Of a stretch of 64,000 nucleotides of DNA, positions 10,788 to 22,417 are shown in pieces (the stretch's first letter is position 1; every line of letters starts with the position of its first letter). Location of the stretch: positions 1,504,028 through 1,568,027 of the forward strand of contig OZ020519.1 of assembly GCA_963971425.1 (NCBI GenBank), read 5' to 3'. The notes beneath the pieces were generated by a model. The model searched no databases, had not been told where the DNA came from, and was given only the letters and a program-made list of their open reading frames with translations. Both the position numbers and the translations under genes were made by a program. Source of the stretch: Bryoerythrophyllum caledonicum. Taxonomy: Eukaryota; Streptophyta; Bryopsida; Pottiales; Pottiaceae.

Positions 10788-12530
10788 CTACATGGACTCC
10801 GACGGAATCCGGAAGGGCAGAGGGGATTCCTGCGAGAGACCTTCTGGCATTGTGCTCTGCCACTTTTGGAGGATCTCTGTGCTTGGAAAGGGCACCCCGC
10901 TCCAACTCATCGGAGAGGCTAAATCCGGAGTCCCCATGAGGTCATTGAAACCTCCGGCCGGTGTCTGTGGGGTTCTAGCTGCAGGTCCGGATGGAGTTCC
11001 GGATGCAGGTTCGGATAGAGTTCCGGATGGCCCGGCTTTGGTCAGTGTTGTAAGTGTTGCCTCCGAACTGGAACCTCGGGTGCCTATGGGGCTGCGGGGG
11101 TCAGGTTCTTCATCTACTCCTACATCTTGCTCCAAGTCTCCTCCATCTTCCGGTTGTCGTCCAGGAGAAACCAGATGATCTGCCCTCTGTTGAGTTTCTC
11201 ATCCTTCTCCAGGCTCTCAGTGTAGAGGAGAGCCCGATTGACGGTGTCTATCGGAAAGTTGAGGGCGGCGCAAACTTCCGTCAAGGCCTGAGCGGTGGCA
11301 TCGACCTTCACTTCCGCATCGTCTTTCGCGTGTTAGGCCTCCTCTTGAGCAGCTTTAGCCTTCTCTATCATCTTTTAGAGCCGGACATTGGTCTGGATGA
11401 GGGTGGTTTGCTGTTGTTTTAGCTCGTGGACCAAGACTTCCTTGGTCTTTAGTTGCTGGAGTCGTGAGATGAGGTCCACAGAGTCGTTCGTCTCCACCTC
11501 TTCCTTGATGGCCATGATCATAGTTGTCCGCTCCTTGATCTCACCTTCCTGGATCATTGCCAACCGAACCACATGTGGCAGAGCTTAGCATCGTTATCCG
11601 GAATGTGGCCGGTCATTGTTGGAGCAAAAGTTGGTCATGGCTCCACTCCGAAGCTGTAGGGTTCATCCAGTGGCGCTTTGGGGGATGGCACCTCGGTCGC
11701 GCTCTGGGTCTCCATCTTTTCCGGAGGCTGGCTCCGACCAACGAGTTCCGGAGTCTTCTGGACTAATCTGCTCCGCTTCCGGGATCTCCTGGTGACGAGC
11801 GGTAATGATGATATCTATGACTACGAGTCCTTCGAGGCCTCCTTCTCATCGTCTGTCTCCCACCCACCGTAAGACTGGATGCTCGGCAGTTTGTTGAGCT
11901 CGTCCCGTTCTTCCGGACTCAACATCTTCTTTTTAGAGTACAAGTGCGCCACATAAGTCGAGAGGGGTGTTGCTGTCTTCCGGGCCTTGGGGAGGTTTTT
12001 GACCATCCGGTCGACCTGGTCTCCCATCAGAACTGCCCAGTCCACGGTATGTTTTCCTCTCATCACTCCCAGGAAGAAACTAGCTAACTTCGCCACTACC
12101 CTCTTCGGTTTCTCCGGGTGGAAGATAGGATTTAGAAAGGCGATGACTAACCTGGCGTACGGATCCGTAAGGTCGCCGAGGACATACCCGTCCTTAGAGT
12201 TTGCCTTCTGCAGGAACTCTCCCTTCAGTAGGTTGTCGTCGCGCTCCGCCACCTTGACTACCCCCTGTCGGAAGTCGTAGGTGTCCCTCCAGACAACTGC
12301 AGTCCATTCTTCCGGATGCGCCCGGATGCGTCCGTCGTACTGGTTCGGCAGCTTCTTCCTCCGAAGTTGGCAGCTCCGGCGCCACCTTCTGAAGTAGTAG
12401 GGTTCCGACGGCTAGAGTCTTGCCCTTCTTCTCTGCCATCCGGCCCCACCTCTCGGTATGCTTGCGCCTCGCAATTGTTCCAGAAACCCTGCACGCGCTA
12501 CCCTCACAAAGTCCCTTGCTTCTAGTCTAC
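10788..12530 (-). pseudogene. Gag-like repeated coding unit, copy 2 (broken)
   Basis: This is the second copy of the unit at 2937-4935. On the minus strand the best-preserved part is 12252-11821 (143 aa), with the segments LTDPYARLVIAFLNPIFHPEKP and KHTVDWAVLMGDQVDRM, which align with KWVFSFLVPILHPDKP and VNWAIIVKDVVIKL of copy 1. It is followed by an acidic tail, then a coiled coil (11572-11120) interrupted by two in-frame TAA codons, then a Ser/Pro/Thr/Gly-rich tail to 10788. The N-terminal part upstream of 12252 is frameshifted; a piece equivalent to PDRWTMGRWQEVYGF can be seen in an alternative frame near 12300. Domain order is the same as in copy 1. The GC-rich, TCCGGA-rich composition differs from the surrounding AT-rich DNA. 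Likely a retroelement or transposon protein; function unknown. Confidence 0.55.
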
Positions 12531-15110
12531 TTCTACACTAGAGTGTATGGAGGCAGAAGGCGTAGGAAAGCAAAAGAGAGTAGAGAGCGCATAAAACGAC
12601 AAACCAGAATGATGACGCCCTCCTCTGGCAGCCGCGTTATATATCTGGCACAATGTACAGGATATGGTTGGGATCATGATGATGGTTCCGGATCTGAATA
12701 TTGTCCGGATTGGAACAACTAGTTCCGGATTCCACTGTCCTCCGGCTTCCGGTCTTCCGGAAAAGTATCGGAACTGTCATATTTAAGAATGTTGGTTTAG
12801 CAGTGAAACCTTATTTCTACCTAGGAACTATTTATGCTATTAAAACAAAGTGTACTACCTAAATTTTTAAATTTTCTCCCATTACTTTCCGGATTTAATG
12901 TTAGTGTCCGGAAGCAAGTAGGAACGCCTTCCCACACTATACCTATGTAATATCCGTGGATATAAACTCTGAAGGTGGCTAAATACTTATCATACTTGTT
13001 AGCAAACTGGCTAAATTTCACTATTCTTTTTCATTTTTTAACAGTGTATAATTAGCAGTCTAATTTTTTTTATAGTTTTGCGGCTAAGATTAGCCAATTT
13101 TGGGATAGTCAGTGAGGAGTTGTCTGCCTCACCAACCCGGGCATTTCTGCTAGGGCGGCGGGCGGCAGGCGGCGGTGGAGATGCCCTAAGGTGGCGGCTA
13201 TGGCGACCCCAACATTTTTAATTTATTTAACCATTTGGTCCACTTCAAATACTTCATCTTCTGTCAGAGTCGCTTCCTGAATCCACTCTTCATCTCCTCA
13301 TCTCATTTTTGTGCGTTCAACGGCGCTTCATCTCACTTTCCGTATAGTGTTGTTTTTACAGCCTCATTCTTGTGCTTTCATTCCAGATGTGAGTGAAAGA
13401 ACTTGTTTATGGAGGCGGATGTGTCTTCGATCCTTACTCAGTGTGCGATCTTTTCTTGATTTTAGTGAGCTCGGACGTAAAGCAAAATTTTGGCAAAATT
13501 TGAGGAGCGAATTTGGTAGGTAGGGAGAGGTTGTTGGCATTGTAGTTGTGGTGCGAGAGAGTCGGAGAGATGAGGGAAGAGGATGGTGAAGTGCGGTTGT
13601 AGTAAAGAGATGTGATTTTTTGAAGATTAATTGTCTTTTTAGTGTGAATAGGATAAAAATAGAAAGTTAGTTTACAAATAGTCAGTTAAAGTGTGAAATT
13701 TCACCTTATTTTTTGGATAGTGTGAAGACTAGCAGTCGACAATTAATGGCAACTGAGATATGAATAGACACCATGGTAGTTTCGGTAGTTACAAGTTTTA
13801 TAGTTAAGATCCGAGATACCAATAGTCACAAAATAATGTTAAAACGCCTTCTGATGAAGGTGAATACACCACAATTTTGATATGTGTCTTAGGCTGGTGC
13901 TCTATGTAACCAAACTTTCTGTAATACAAGCCTAGTGCAGTTTTTGCCTCATGTTTTCCTGTTAATGTTTGCTGACAAATTGTCTAGCACGAGGAGCATG
14001 TTGTTAATTATTAATTTCATATTATGAATAGACAAATCAGTCATGGGATATGGATGCGCATGAAGTCAAGCATGATGCAGACGACTTGTCCAAGTTTGGG
14101 CATATTCTGACCTTTACTAAGATCTGATGACTGATCCCAATTAACGAATATTTGTCCCATTCACCAAGGCAAAAATTACAAACAATTGTTATCCAATTAC
14201 GAGATTAAAAAAATGAATAAAAATATTATCACCAGTTCGTGACAAATAAACATGACTCAAAATGTCACCAATTGGCAAAGAAGACAAGAAGTCTGAATTG
14301 GATCCCTGAATGATGATAACATGAATTGAACTCAATATATTTTAGAATACATGGAGGAAATATTGAAAGACCAATTGTAAACCAAAATAGTGAGGCAGAA
14401 AATTATGAAAATAAAATAGTAAAGGTATGAATTACAAATATTCCTGCTATTGTAAATAATTATCTATATAATTATGTCCAATGAGTAGAGACATAAAACA
14501 AGACCATTTGCCATAATGAAGAGTTAGTGAAAGGATTTATAGATTATAGATATAATCAGAGTGACCATTAAGGAAGAGATAAGATTTAATGGTTGACTAG
14601 TGCCTTTAGGAGTGGATGCTTTGGCAGGCAAGTTGGAATGACTAACTTTGGAGGCTGACCAGATGAGCGCAAGTGGGAAGTCAGGATAGAAACTTTATCT
14701 CTGAAACCCATGGCAAAGTAGAGTAGATAAGATAAATATGAACATAATAATTAAGGAACCTAGTAATTAGGATTAAAGATAAATTGTGCAAGACAAATTG
14801 TATCACACACAAAACCACGTGTCAAGACTATTTGTGTCCTATTAGATGAAAGAACCTACCTAACCACAATTGTATGCTTGAACACTAATTGACTGTAAGA
14901 GTGTAGTGTGCACTCACGGGAAAAGCACAAGGGATAATTAAAACACCAATAATGGATTATACGCTATCCTAAGCAAGTTGTAACATAAACGACATTCCTA
15001 TCTAACATATGACCTTAGTTGTTTAACGATAGACTGATTTAGCCTCTCCTAGATCCCCACTAGAGAATTGTCTTGGATTTTTTTTTTCTTTGCAAGACAA
15101 AAATCTCTTC
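12531..15110. other. Spacer with repeat debris and presumed upstream LTR of the gypsy element
   Basis: No gene is recognised. The part near 13130-13200 is a short GC-rich block ending in GGTGGAGATGCCC, similar to the right end of the small transposon at 41118-41501. The last kilobase (about 14000-15114) should contain the 5' LTR of the gypsy element because it ends in CTTCTACA three bases before the primer site, but I could not match it to a 3' LTR. Confidence 0.4.
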
Positions 15111-15117
15111 TACATTT

Positions 15118-15135
15118 TGGCGCCGCTGCCGGGGA
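15118..15135 (+). other. tRNA-Asp-type primer binding site of the gypsy element
   Basis: TGGCGCCGCTGCCGGGGA is complementary, with one mismatch, to the 3' end of plant tRNA-Asp (known ending CCCCGGCAACGGCGCCA). It begins three bases after a CA dinucleotide that would close the 5' LTR, the position expected for a primer binding site. It sets the orientation and upstream limit of the internal region that follows. Confidence 0.75.
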
Positions 15136-15664
15136 GGCTTCTGGCTAACGATGACTAAGATGTAGATAGATGAAGTCATTTTGATGTTGAGCAAATTGTA
15201 GGTGATAAGATTGTTATTAATAGGCTTAGAAACACATCTCTTTTGTAATACTTCGTGACTCCCAAGATGGTGTAGATCGTTGTTTAAAAAATGCAACCCT
15301 ATAATACCTACCTTGAGAAAAAATAAATTGAAAAAATAATATATATACATATATATAATTGTCATCTACCAATTGACTGGTGATGAAAGTATAGTTCCTG
15401 TCATATGAGCAAGGAGGAAAATTAAACTAGCTAGTCACACTCATTACTGTTGTGTGGTACTGGAAGACAATTTGATACGAAATGATTACCACGACTATTC
15501 ACGCATTATGCGATGAAGGACTAATGGTAATTGCTTAAATTACCTTATTTATAATTTTAGCTTTGTTTAAAATTTTGTTTAAAAAATAATTAAACTAATT
15601 GTTTGTTTTTTAATTAAATTTTTTATAAATTTTTATTAAAAGAAAATGATATGAAGAAATTAAT

Positions 15665-16572
15665 ATGTTTCCTTGGGAATTGAAACCATCAGATTTCAAT
15701 AATTTTTATGAAGGTCCATTTTTATTTTCAGCTATTTATAGAGTTTTTAGAGGGGCCTATTATGGTAGTGGCTTTTCGTTAAGTGGCAGAACTTTAACAA
15801 TTGATCAAGAATTCAAAGACCTTTTTGATAATTTACCTTTGGAAATTTAAGGCAATAATATTATCAAAAATTTGGGATAATGGAAAACATATTTGGACTA
15901 TAATGGTAGATGAGGGATCATTACTATTTCCAATTAAATTACAATTCCTTTTTGCTAATTATGGTAGAGTGAAACATTTGACTCAACCAATAATTTCATG
16001 TGGGTGTGGAAGTTGGAATGGTCATCCCACTACTAAGTCATCAACTTATTTGTTCAAATATGCTTCCCTTGTAAAAAATTCTACATATCTAATGCCCGAT
16101 TTTTTAAATAGAGAAAGTGATAGAACAAATGTTCAAGCTTTTGGATTACTTCGGTTATGAAGGATGGATGTAGATTTGGAATCTTTCAAAAAATCATTAA
16201 TAAGACTAAAACGTTTGTTAATCTTATACCAAAAAGTACAAAAGCATGAAATTTATTTAATTAAATTATTAGAGAGAGAAATTGAACAAATAAGCGAAGC
16301 TAAGCAAGAGGATGATCATAAAAATCAAATTATTAGGAAATTGATTGTCAATCAGTGTTATCCACGATTTTTTGACAAAGAATCAAGCAAGGAATTTTTT
16401 AATATTGATCCTTTTACACTCACCAAATGGTTTCATTACAAGAGACCCGAGTACTAATATGTCAAATTCTAATTGGTCAAAAAATGATCCAATTGTAGAT
16501 GCATATTGCAACTTGATAAATTACCTTTATGTTTACTCAAATATAAGTAGGAGTGAAACAAAGTTGATTTAA
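15665..16572 (+). pseudogene. Degraded ORF upstream of gag, unknown
   Basis: Overlapping open pieces (15665-15850, 15801-16160, 16164-16457, 16345-16572) in two frames look like one protein broken by frameshifts and a TGA at 16158-16160. The pieces contain aromatic-rich segments such as FEGPF-like NNFYEGPFLFSAIY, a short Cys-rich CGCGSW patch and a Lys/Glu-rich helix. I recognise no family. Its place between primer site and gag suggests an element-encoded extra protein. Confidence 0.45.
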
Positions 16573-16821
16573 TTTTTGTCCAAAACAATAGACGAGCTTT
16601 TATTCACTTTAAGTCATTCTTATAAAGCAAAATCTGTGCGGGATATATTGAGAGCATGGAAGTATCCACGAGATTTTACTCAAGAGAAAAGTGATTTAGA
16701 AGCATTAGAACAATATATTAAATTGTATCTAATTCCAAGGAGTTAAATATTGGAATTATCAACAAAAAAAAATTTATTTAAAAAAAAATAGCAGAGGATA
16801 TAGCCCTTATGGCAAATATCA

Positions 16822-17550
16822 ATGTCAAAAAGAAAAATTACATTGAAAGAAATTGATGATAAGGCTAGAGATGAAAGGAGGAAAAGAGAGGAATTAAGGA
16901 AAAAATCATTACAAGCCGAGTTGTCTTTTACCAATAATCCGGTTTATAATACGACTCCCTCGCCTAGCCCTGCAATTACTAATATATCAAAATTGGATTT
17001 TGGGTATCCATTATTGAATTCTTACAAGGAAGGGAATGAGAGTATATTAGAAACACCCAAGACTCCAGAAGAAAATAGACCAAGTCTTGATTTTCCTCCT
17101 AATGACAAATTAAGAGAGATTGTCGAGACAGGAAGAAAAAGTTTTTCCTATTTCACATGTAAAGATGATTTAAAAAATTTGAGAGCATCAACTTCTAATA
17201 TTGTCACTCCTAAAAAAGATAAAGAACAAAAAGCCCAAATAACTCTTAATGTTCGAATTAAGGATGAATATTTGGGAAGTTCATCCATTAATTCTACAGT
17301 AAAAAGTTTAAAATTTCAAACACCTAATACCACTGAGATAAATCAACCAAGTGGCATTGATAAATTAAAAAGTAGATTGAGTAACTTAAAGGATTCCCTT
17401 AATTTTTCAATAAGTGAACAAAAGACATTAGAAAAATTTGGGAAGGCAAACGTAATATCAAGTAAATCTTTTTTACCCCAGTTAACTCCTAAACCATTTC
17501 CACCTTTGATAAATGATCAACCAAAATTAAAGTTAATTGAGGAAATTTAA
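16822..17550 (+). CDS. Unknown 242-aa ORF upstream of gag
   Basis: An intact 242-aa frame begins with a basic, strongly helical segment (MSKRKITLKEIDDKARDERR) and continues as a Ser/Thr/Pro/Asn-rich, Lys-rich, low-complexity protein without a recognisable domain. It lies 74 bp before the gag frame and in a different frame. In Tat/Ogre-type gypsy elements an extra ORF occupies this place; its function is unknown there as well. It could alternatively be the N-terminal extension of gag, separated by a frameshift. The composition (AT-rich, Lys/Asn/Ile-rich) matches gag and pol, so it belongs to the element and not to the host. Confidence 0.5.
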   Translation: MSKRKITLKEIDDKARDERRKREELRKKSLQAELSFTNNPVYNTTPSPSPAITNISKLDFGYPLLNSYKEGNESILETPKTPEENRPSLDFPPNDKLREIVETGRKSFSYFTCKDDLKNLRASTSNIVTPKKDKEQKAQITLNVRIKDEYLGSSSINSTVKSLKFQTPNTTEINQPSGIDKLKSRLSNLKDSLNFSISEQKTLEKFGKANVISSKSFLPQLTPKPFPPLINDQPKLKLIEEI

Positions 17551-17624
17551 AATTTTAAAATTTTAAAAATTTATCAGGGAAAATTGAGGAAAGGGATGCC
17601 GAAAATTTTAAGGAAAAAGACCTA

Positions 17625-19397
17625 GTGTTTTCCTCTCCACCTGAGCAACCGCCTAGTCCTCCAATTTCATCTAAATCACCGGGCCTACCTGTAAATTCAA
17701 GAGGACTTCCGCCCAAACCCTCCGATCCACCCTCAAACCCTCAAGAATTACTAGTTAACCCTTTCAATATGGCTCAACCAAGAGTCTTGAATATAGCTCC
17801 ATATCCTATTTATTATGGTTATCTTGGATCAGATCGAGATCGCCATACAGATAGGTTTAAAATTGTGGCCGAAGCTAATCAATTACCACAAAATTTGTAT
17901 TTGAGTACCTTCCCTAGTACATTACTTGACGATGCGTATGAATGGTATATACAATTAGCGGGACCTTATGAAACTTGGAATGAATTGAAAGATGTTTTTT
18001 TAGCAAGATTCCGGCCAAGATCATTCATCCCTGGGCTAATTGATAGGTTTCGAACTATAAGAATGACTACTAATGAAGGTATTGATTCTTATTATACAAG
18101 AGTCAAAGCACTATTAAGAAAGTGGACTAATCATGGTCGAAATGATGAAGTCTTGGCATGTACCTTCGTAGGAGGGGTGTGGGCGGAAGAATTGAGAATT
18201 TATTTAAAGGAGAGAAGTCCTAATAGTATTGATGCAGCCTATAATTTAGCAAAAACTTGGGAGGAAGCCCGAGTCAATACAAACTATGCTCAATATGTTG
18301 AACCATATCCACCACGAAGAATGGGATTTGATCATTTACAAGGGATGGATGTCAGGGGACAAGACTATTACCCAACTAAAGTAGCCTCTAAATTGTGGTT
18401 AGAACCCCCCACACATACGTCCCTTCGTAATTTTGAGGTCCAACCTTTAGCAACAAGGCTCCCACTTAATGACCCAATGGTCAATAGTGTTTCTAAATTA
18501 GAGAAAAAATTAAATGAATTATCAATACAAATCACTAATAGTAGAGAAAAACGTCCTAAGGTTACAAATCAAAGAACTAATATGTGGTGTTCTAACTATA
18601 AAGGACATGGATATCTAGCAAGTGAATGTCCAACTCCAATTGATGGAAACACTAGATTAATGTGTTCATTTTGTGGTGGAAAACATGATATTTCTAAATG
18701 TTGGAATCTGGGAAAAGTAGTAGCTGCAATTAGCGCTAATTTTCTAGATGGAAATTCTAAGGGTGGCAGTAATCAAGATAATTCTCCTAAACCACCATAC
18801 AGCTATACTTCCAAAAGACCATTCACAAGACCGGTATCCAATGTACCATACAAATCGGGTGATAATAGACCTCGATGGAATGATACATATAATGCACCCC
18901 CGGTTTGGAATAGACCTCCTACTAACCCTAACACCCATCGTTATGGTCCTCCACAACCTGGGAAAATGTTAGTATGTTATAATTGTCAAGAATTGGGACA
19001 CATGGTACGGGATTGTCCTAATCCTTGGAAACAAGTAGGGTATGTCCCTCAATGTGGCAGATGTAAAACAAGCGGACATACTGCTAATAATTGTATTGCA
19101 CCTAGTCCGGTAAAGCAAGTACAATTTAATGGTCCTGAAGATACCCATAATATAAATCAGGTCAGTAATGAAAATATTGAAAATATTTATATTACAAGGT
19201 CTCAAGCAAAAAAAGCCATGATCGAACCTCAATCCGAGAGTAGTTCCAATGGTGAACCTAAAATAATTGAATTACCAAAAGTAATAAATAAAAATCAAGT
19301 AAAACAAGTTTTGAAACCACCCAAATTACCCCCTTTGACTATTGATCTCACAAAAGAATTAGATAAATCATCTACGTTAAAACCAACCGCAAATTAG
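17625..19397 (+). CDS. Gypsy Gag polyprotein with zinc knuckles (590 aa)
   Basis: The frame holds a Pro-rich N-terminus, then a retrotransposon Gag capsid domain (about residues 60-220; marks LDDAYEWYIQL, WNELKDVFLARFRP, GIDSYYTRVKALL) and a C-terminal nucleocapsid region. The latter contains two good CX2CX4HX4C knuckles, CYNCQELGHMVRDC and CGRCKTSGHTANNC, preceded by two weaker Cys/His clusters near residues 325 and 348. Gag packages the element RNA and builds the particle. The first good ATG of the domain is MAQPRVLNIAPYP at residue 49, so the true start may be internal. The frame stops at a TAG (19395-19397), after which the same frame continues in Gag-Pol-like sequence, so the stop may be a nonsense mutation rather than the native end. 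Confidence 0.85.
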   Translation: MFSSPPEQPPSPPISSKSPGLPVNSRGLPPKPSDPPSNPQELLVNPFNMAQPRVLNIAPYPIYYGYLGSDRDRHTDRFKIVAEANQLPQNLYLSTFPSTLLDDAYEWYIQLAGPYETWNELKDVFLARFRPRSFIPGLIDRFRTIRMTTNEGIDSYYTRVKALLRKWTNHGRNDEVLACTFVGGVWAEELRIYLKERSPNSIDAAYNLAKTWEEARVNTNYAQYVEPYPPRRMGFDHLQGMDVRGQDYYPTKVASKLWLEPPTHTSLRNFEVQPLATRLPLNDPMVNSVSKLEKKLNELSIQITNSREKRPKVTNQRTNMWCSNYKGHGYLASECPTPIDGNTRLMCSFCGGKHDISKCWNLGKVVAAISANFLDGNSKGGSNQDNSPKPPYSYTSKRPFTRPVSNVPYKSGDNRPRWNDTYNAPPVWNRPPTNPNTHRYGPPQPGKMLVCYNCQELGHMVRDCPNPWKQVGYVPQCGRCKTSGHTANNCIAPSPVKQVQFNGPEDTHNINQVSNENIENIYITRSQAKKAMIEPQSESSSNGEPKIIELPKVINKNQVKQVLKPPKLPPLTIDLTKELDKSSTLKPTAN

Positions 19398-19421
19398 AGT
19401 CAGAATAAGGGGAATGGTAAT

Positions 19422-20249
19422 TTGGAACCTAATCTAATTTATAGATCCATGGGACTTGAAACTCCGTTGGAAAGGCCAACTTTTTATAGGATACCAAAAA
19501 AGGTCCCAAAGGAGGCAACCATAGGAGTCAGAAAAAGAAAAAATAATAGACTTATGAAATTGGCAGAGGGAATAGATCCCTACAATGTCATATCTAATAT
19601 GGACAACATCCAACCACAAATTTCACTAAGACAATTATTGGCTATCGCCCCTAAGTGTCGAAATGGATTAAGTTCTTCCCTTGTGAGAAAGAGAACTAAA
19701 TTAGTATAAATTAATGACATATCTTAAGATCCTGGAGCACCCACAGTAGATGTATTAATAGATGGTACTCTAATTGATGGTGTGCAAGTGGATAGTGAAG
19801 CTAGTGTCAATTTAATGAACAAAGACACAATGGAGGAAGAACTTGGTATGAAAGACATGGTTCTTACCTCGATTATTTTGAGGATGGCTGACCAAAGTCA
19901 AGTTGTACCATTAGGAAAATTACATGATATAATCACTACTATAGAAGGGTTGGATTTCAAATTGAACTATATAGTGTTTAAAGTTACACAATCGGTGTCC
20001 ACTTATCCTATCTTGTTAGGTAGACCTTGGCTTAAATTGTCTAAGGCCCAAGAAGATTGGAGAAGGGGAACGTTAACTATAAAAAATCAAAAAGAAAAAG
20101 TAACTCTACCTATGTTTCCCCCTCAATATCAAGGGGAAACACAAGAAGAAGAAACTGAAATTACATCACAAAATTCTGAAAGTTTGGATACAGAAACAAC
20201 TAATTATATAAAAAAAAATGCCAAAGATTCACCGCCTAGAAATGGGTGA
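19422..20249 (+). pseudogene. Gypsy protease region of Pol (interrupted)
   Basis: This continues in the same frame as gag after a TAG, with two further in-frame TAA codons near 19709-19725. The aspartic protease core is seen as VQVDSEASVNLMN (canonical DSGA changed to DSEA), with the far-end marker YPILLGRPWL about 75 residues later. The protease normally cleaves the Gag-Pol polyprotein. The Gly to Glu change in the active-site triad and the nonsense codons mean that this copy is inactive. The frame ends at a TGA at 20247-20249, while the reverse transcriptase continues in the next frame. Confidence 0.7.
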
Positions 20250-21837
20250 ATATAATTTTCCTCTAAGTCATATGAATAAATCCGATGATGAAATATTAGC
20301 ATGGGAAAATTCTCCTATTTATAATGTAACTATTGAAATCGATTCGGAATTAGAACCACCTTACCAAACTGATTCCAAAGAACAATTAGACAATTTATTA
20401 AACTTAAATTTACCAGACATACCGCCACCTAAAAGTTCTTGTATGGACATGAATTTGGGGACGGATGTGAATCCACAATGTATTAAAGTTCATGACAAAT
20501 TATCTTCTTCTGAATTTGATAATTGGTATGAATTTTTTATAAAATGTAAAGATACCTTTGCTTGGACTTATAAGGATCTAAAAGGAATACCTCGTACAGT
20601 CTATCAACATAGAATTATTCTAGAGCCTAATACTAAGCCGATAAGGCAAAGACAATATCGTATGAATCCAAAATACTCTCTAATGGTCAAAGAAGAAATA
20701 GATAAATGATTAGAATGCGGATTTATATATCCTGTATCCCATAGTGAGTGGGTCTTGCCAATTGTAGTTGTTCCAAAGAAAAATGGTAAATTAAGAATAT
20801 GTCAAGATTTTAGAAAGCTAAATAGTGTTATAAAAAAGGACTATTTCCCTCTTCCGTTTACGGATGCCATCTTGGATGGCGTAGCCGGTCATGAATGCTA
20901 CTCCTTCCTAGATGGATTTTCGGGCTATAATCAAGTGGAAATAGCACCAGAGGATCGGCCTTTAACGGCGTTGACAACTGATTGGGGTACGTACACCTAT
21001 AAGGTAATGCCTTCGGTTTGTGTAATGCACCCGCCACTTTTCAGAGGGCTATGACTCATGCTTTTCAAGAATATTTAAGAAAATTTATAGAAATCTTTTT
21101 GGATGATTTTTGTGTGTTTAGCTCAAAAGCGGCCCATAGGGAATGCCTTAAAAAATGTTTTGAAAAATGTAAGATTAATGGTATTTCTATCTATGCACTA
21201 AAATCTGAATATATTTTACCATGTGGGAGACTAGTTGGGCACATTGTTTCCAAAGCTGGAATTGCGGTTGACCCTGATAAAGTTGCCGCAATTTTAAAAT
21301 ACCCAATCCTAATCCATATGACCGCATTAAAAGGTTTTTTGGGTGCTGTCAATTACTATAGACGTTTTATCTACAAGTGTGCCGAAATAGCTGCACCATT
21401 GAGTCATCTAACTAAACAAACAGAAATAGCCGGAATCTGGACTGAGGAATGTAGTATTGCATTTAACAAACTTAAAAAACGGTTAAGTATGGCCCCGGTT
21501 TTAATTGCACCACGATGGGGTGAACCTTTTGAGGTTTATGTGGATGCATCCAATTATGCCATTGGTAGTGTTTTGAGTCAAAAAAATGAGAAGGGGCATG
21601 ATCAACCTATTTATTTTGCTAGTAGGCAATTGAGTGCCGCCGAAAAAAATTACTCTCACCGAAAGGGAAGGATTAGGTATGGTTTTTTTGGTTCAAAAAT
21701 ATTGGCATTACTTATTAGGTTATAAATTTACTTTTCATGTTGATCATGACGCCTTAAAATATATGGTTAATAAACCTCAATTGAGCGGGCAAATTGCCCA
21801 TTGGGTTTGATTACTTCAAGAATTTGATTTCGTTGTA
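20218..21837 (+). pseudogene. Gypsy reverse transcriptase and RNase H (frameshifted)
   Basis: The frame from 20218 carries the RT lead-in (IRQRQYRMNPKY), a TGA at 20707, then VVVPKKNGKLRICQDFRKLN and FLDGFSGYNQVEIA with a catalytic Asp. A frameshift near 21015-21045 separates this from the frame with the FLDDF active-site box (YxDD type) and GHIVSKAGIAVDPDKV. RNase H follows, with PFEVYVDASNYAIGSVLSQ as its first catalytic segment and FASRQLSAAEKNYS. A second frameshift near 21665 leads to FHVDHDALKYMVNK. A TGA stands at 21808. The stop contexts fit CGA to TGA changes. The RNase H tail is cut at 21837 by the Tc1-like insertion. Confidence 0.8.
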
Positions 21838-22417
21838 CAATAGAGTGACATTCAAATTGGCCGTTTAGTAGTTCCAGGGATAGTGTCCTACACTGCTGCC
21901 AACTTTGACACCCTCCCCAAAGTTGAGAAATTGTTATTTTACCATGAAAATTTGGGGACAGCATCATCTTTATGTTGAAAGCATGCATACCAAATTTCAA
22001 GTCCAGGAGACTTATACAAAAACACTTATGCAAGATCTACCAACATGGGATAGCTGTGAGAAAAGTGTCACAGCTGCCAACTTTGACACCCTCCCAAGAA
22101 TTGAGGAAATTTTCTTTGCCCATGAAATTTTTGGAGCAAAAAAATTTTTATGTTGTTTGCATGTGTGGAAAATTTCAAGTCCAAAAGACCCATACAAAAA
22201 ATAATATTCCAAATCTACCAACATGTGTAGTTTTGAGAAACAAAGGGGAAAACCATTTTACTACTTCCAACTTTGACGCCCTCCTTAGGATTGAGTTTTT
22301 GTTGATACATAGTGAAATATTTGGCACAAGATCATCTCTACGCTGGTAACATGTGGGATAAATTTCAAAGCCAAAAGACATACATAAAAAAAGTTATTCC
22401 ATATCTATCAACATGTG
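21838..22417. repeat. Left terminal inverted repeat of the Tc1-like element
   Basis: Inverted partner of 24037-24616, with only scattered differences. It is internally made of three diverged direct units of about 180-190 bp. Each starts with a version of GCCAACTTTGACACCCTCC (at 21898, 22076 and 22266) and ends with a version of ATCTACCAACATG. This resembles the inverted-repeat/direct-repeat layout of some Tc1 elements, where the direct repeats bind transposase, but with three sites instead of two. Confidence 0.9.
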
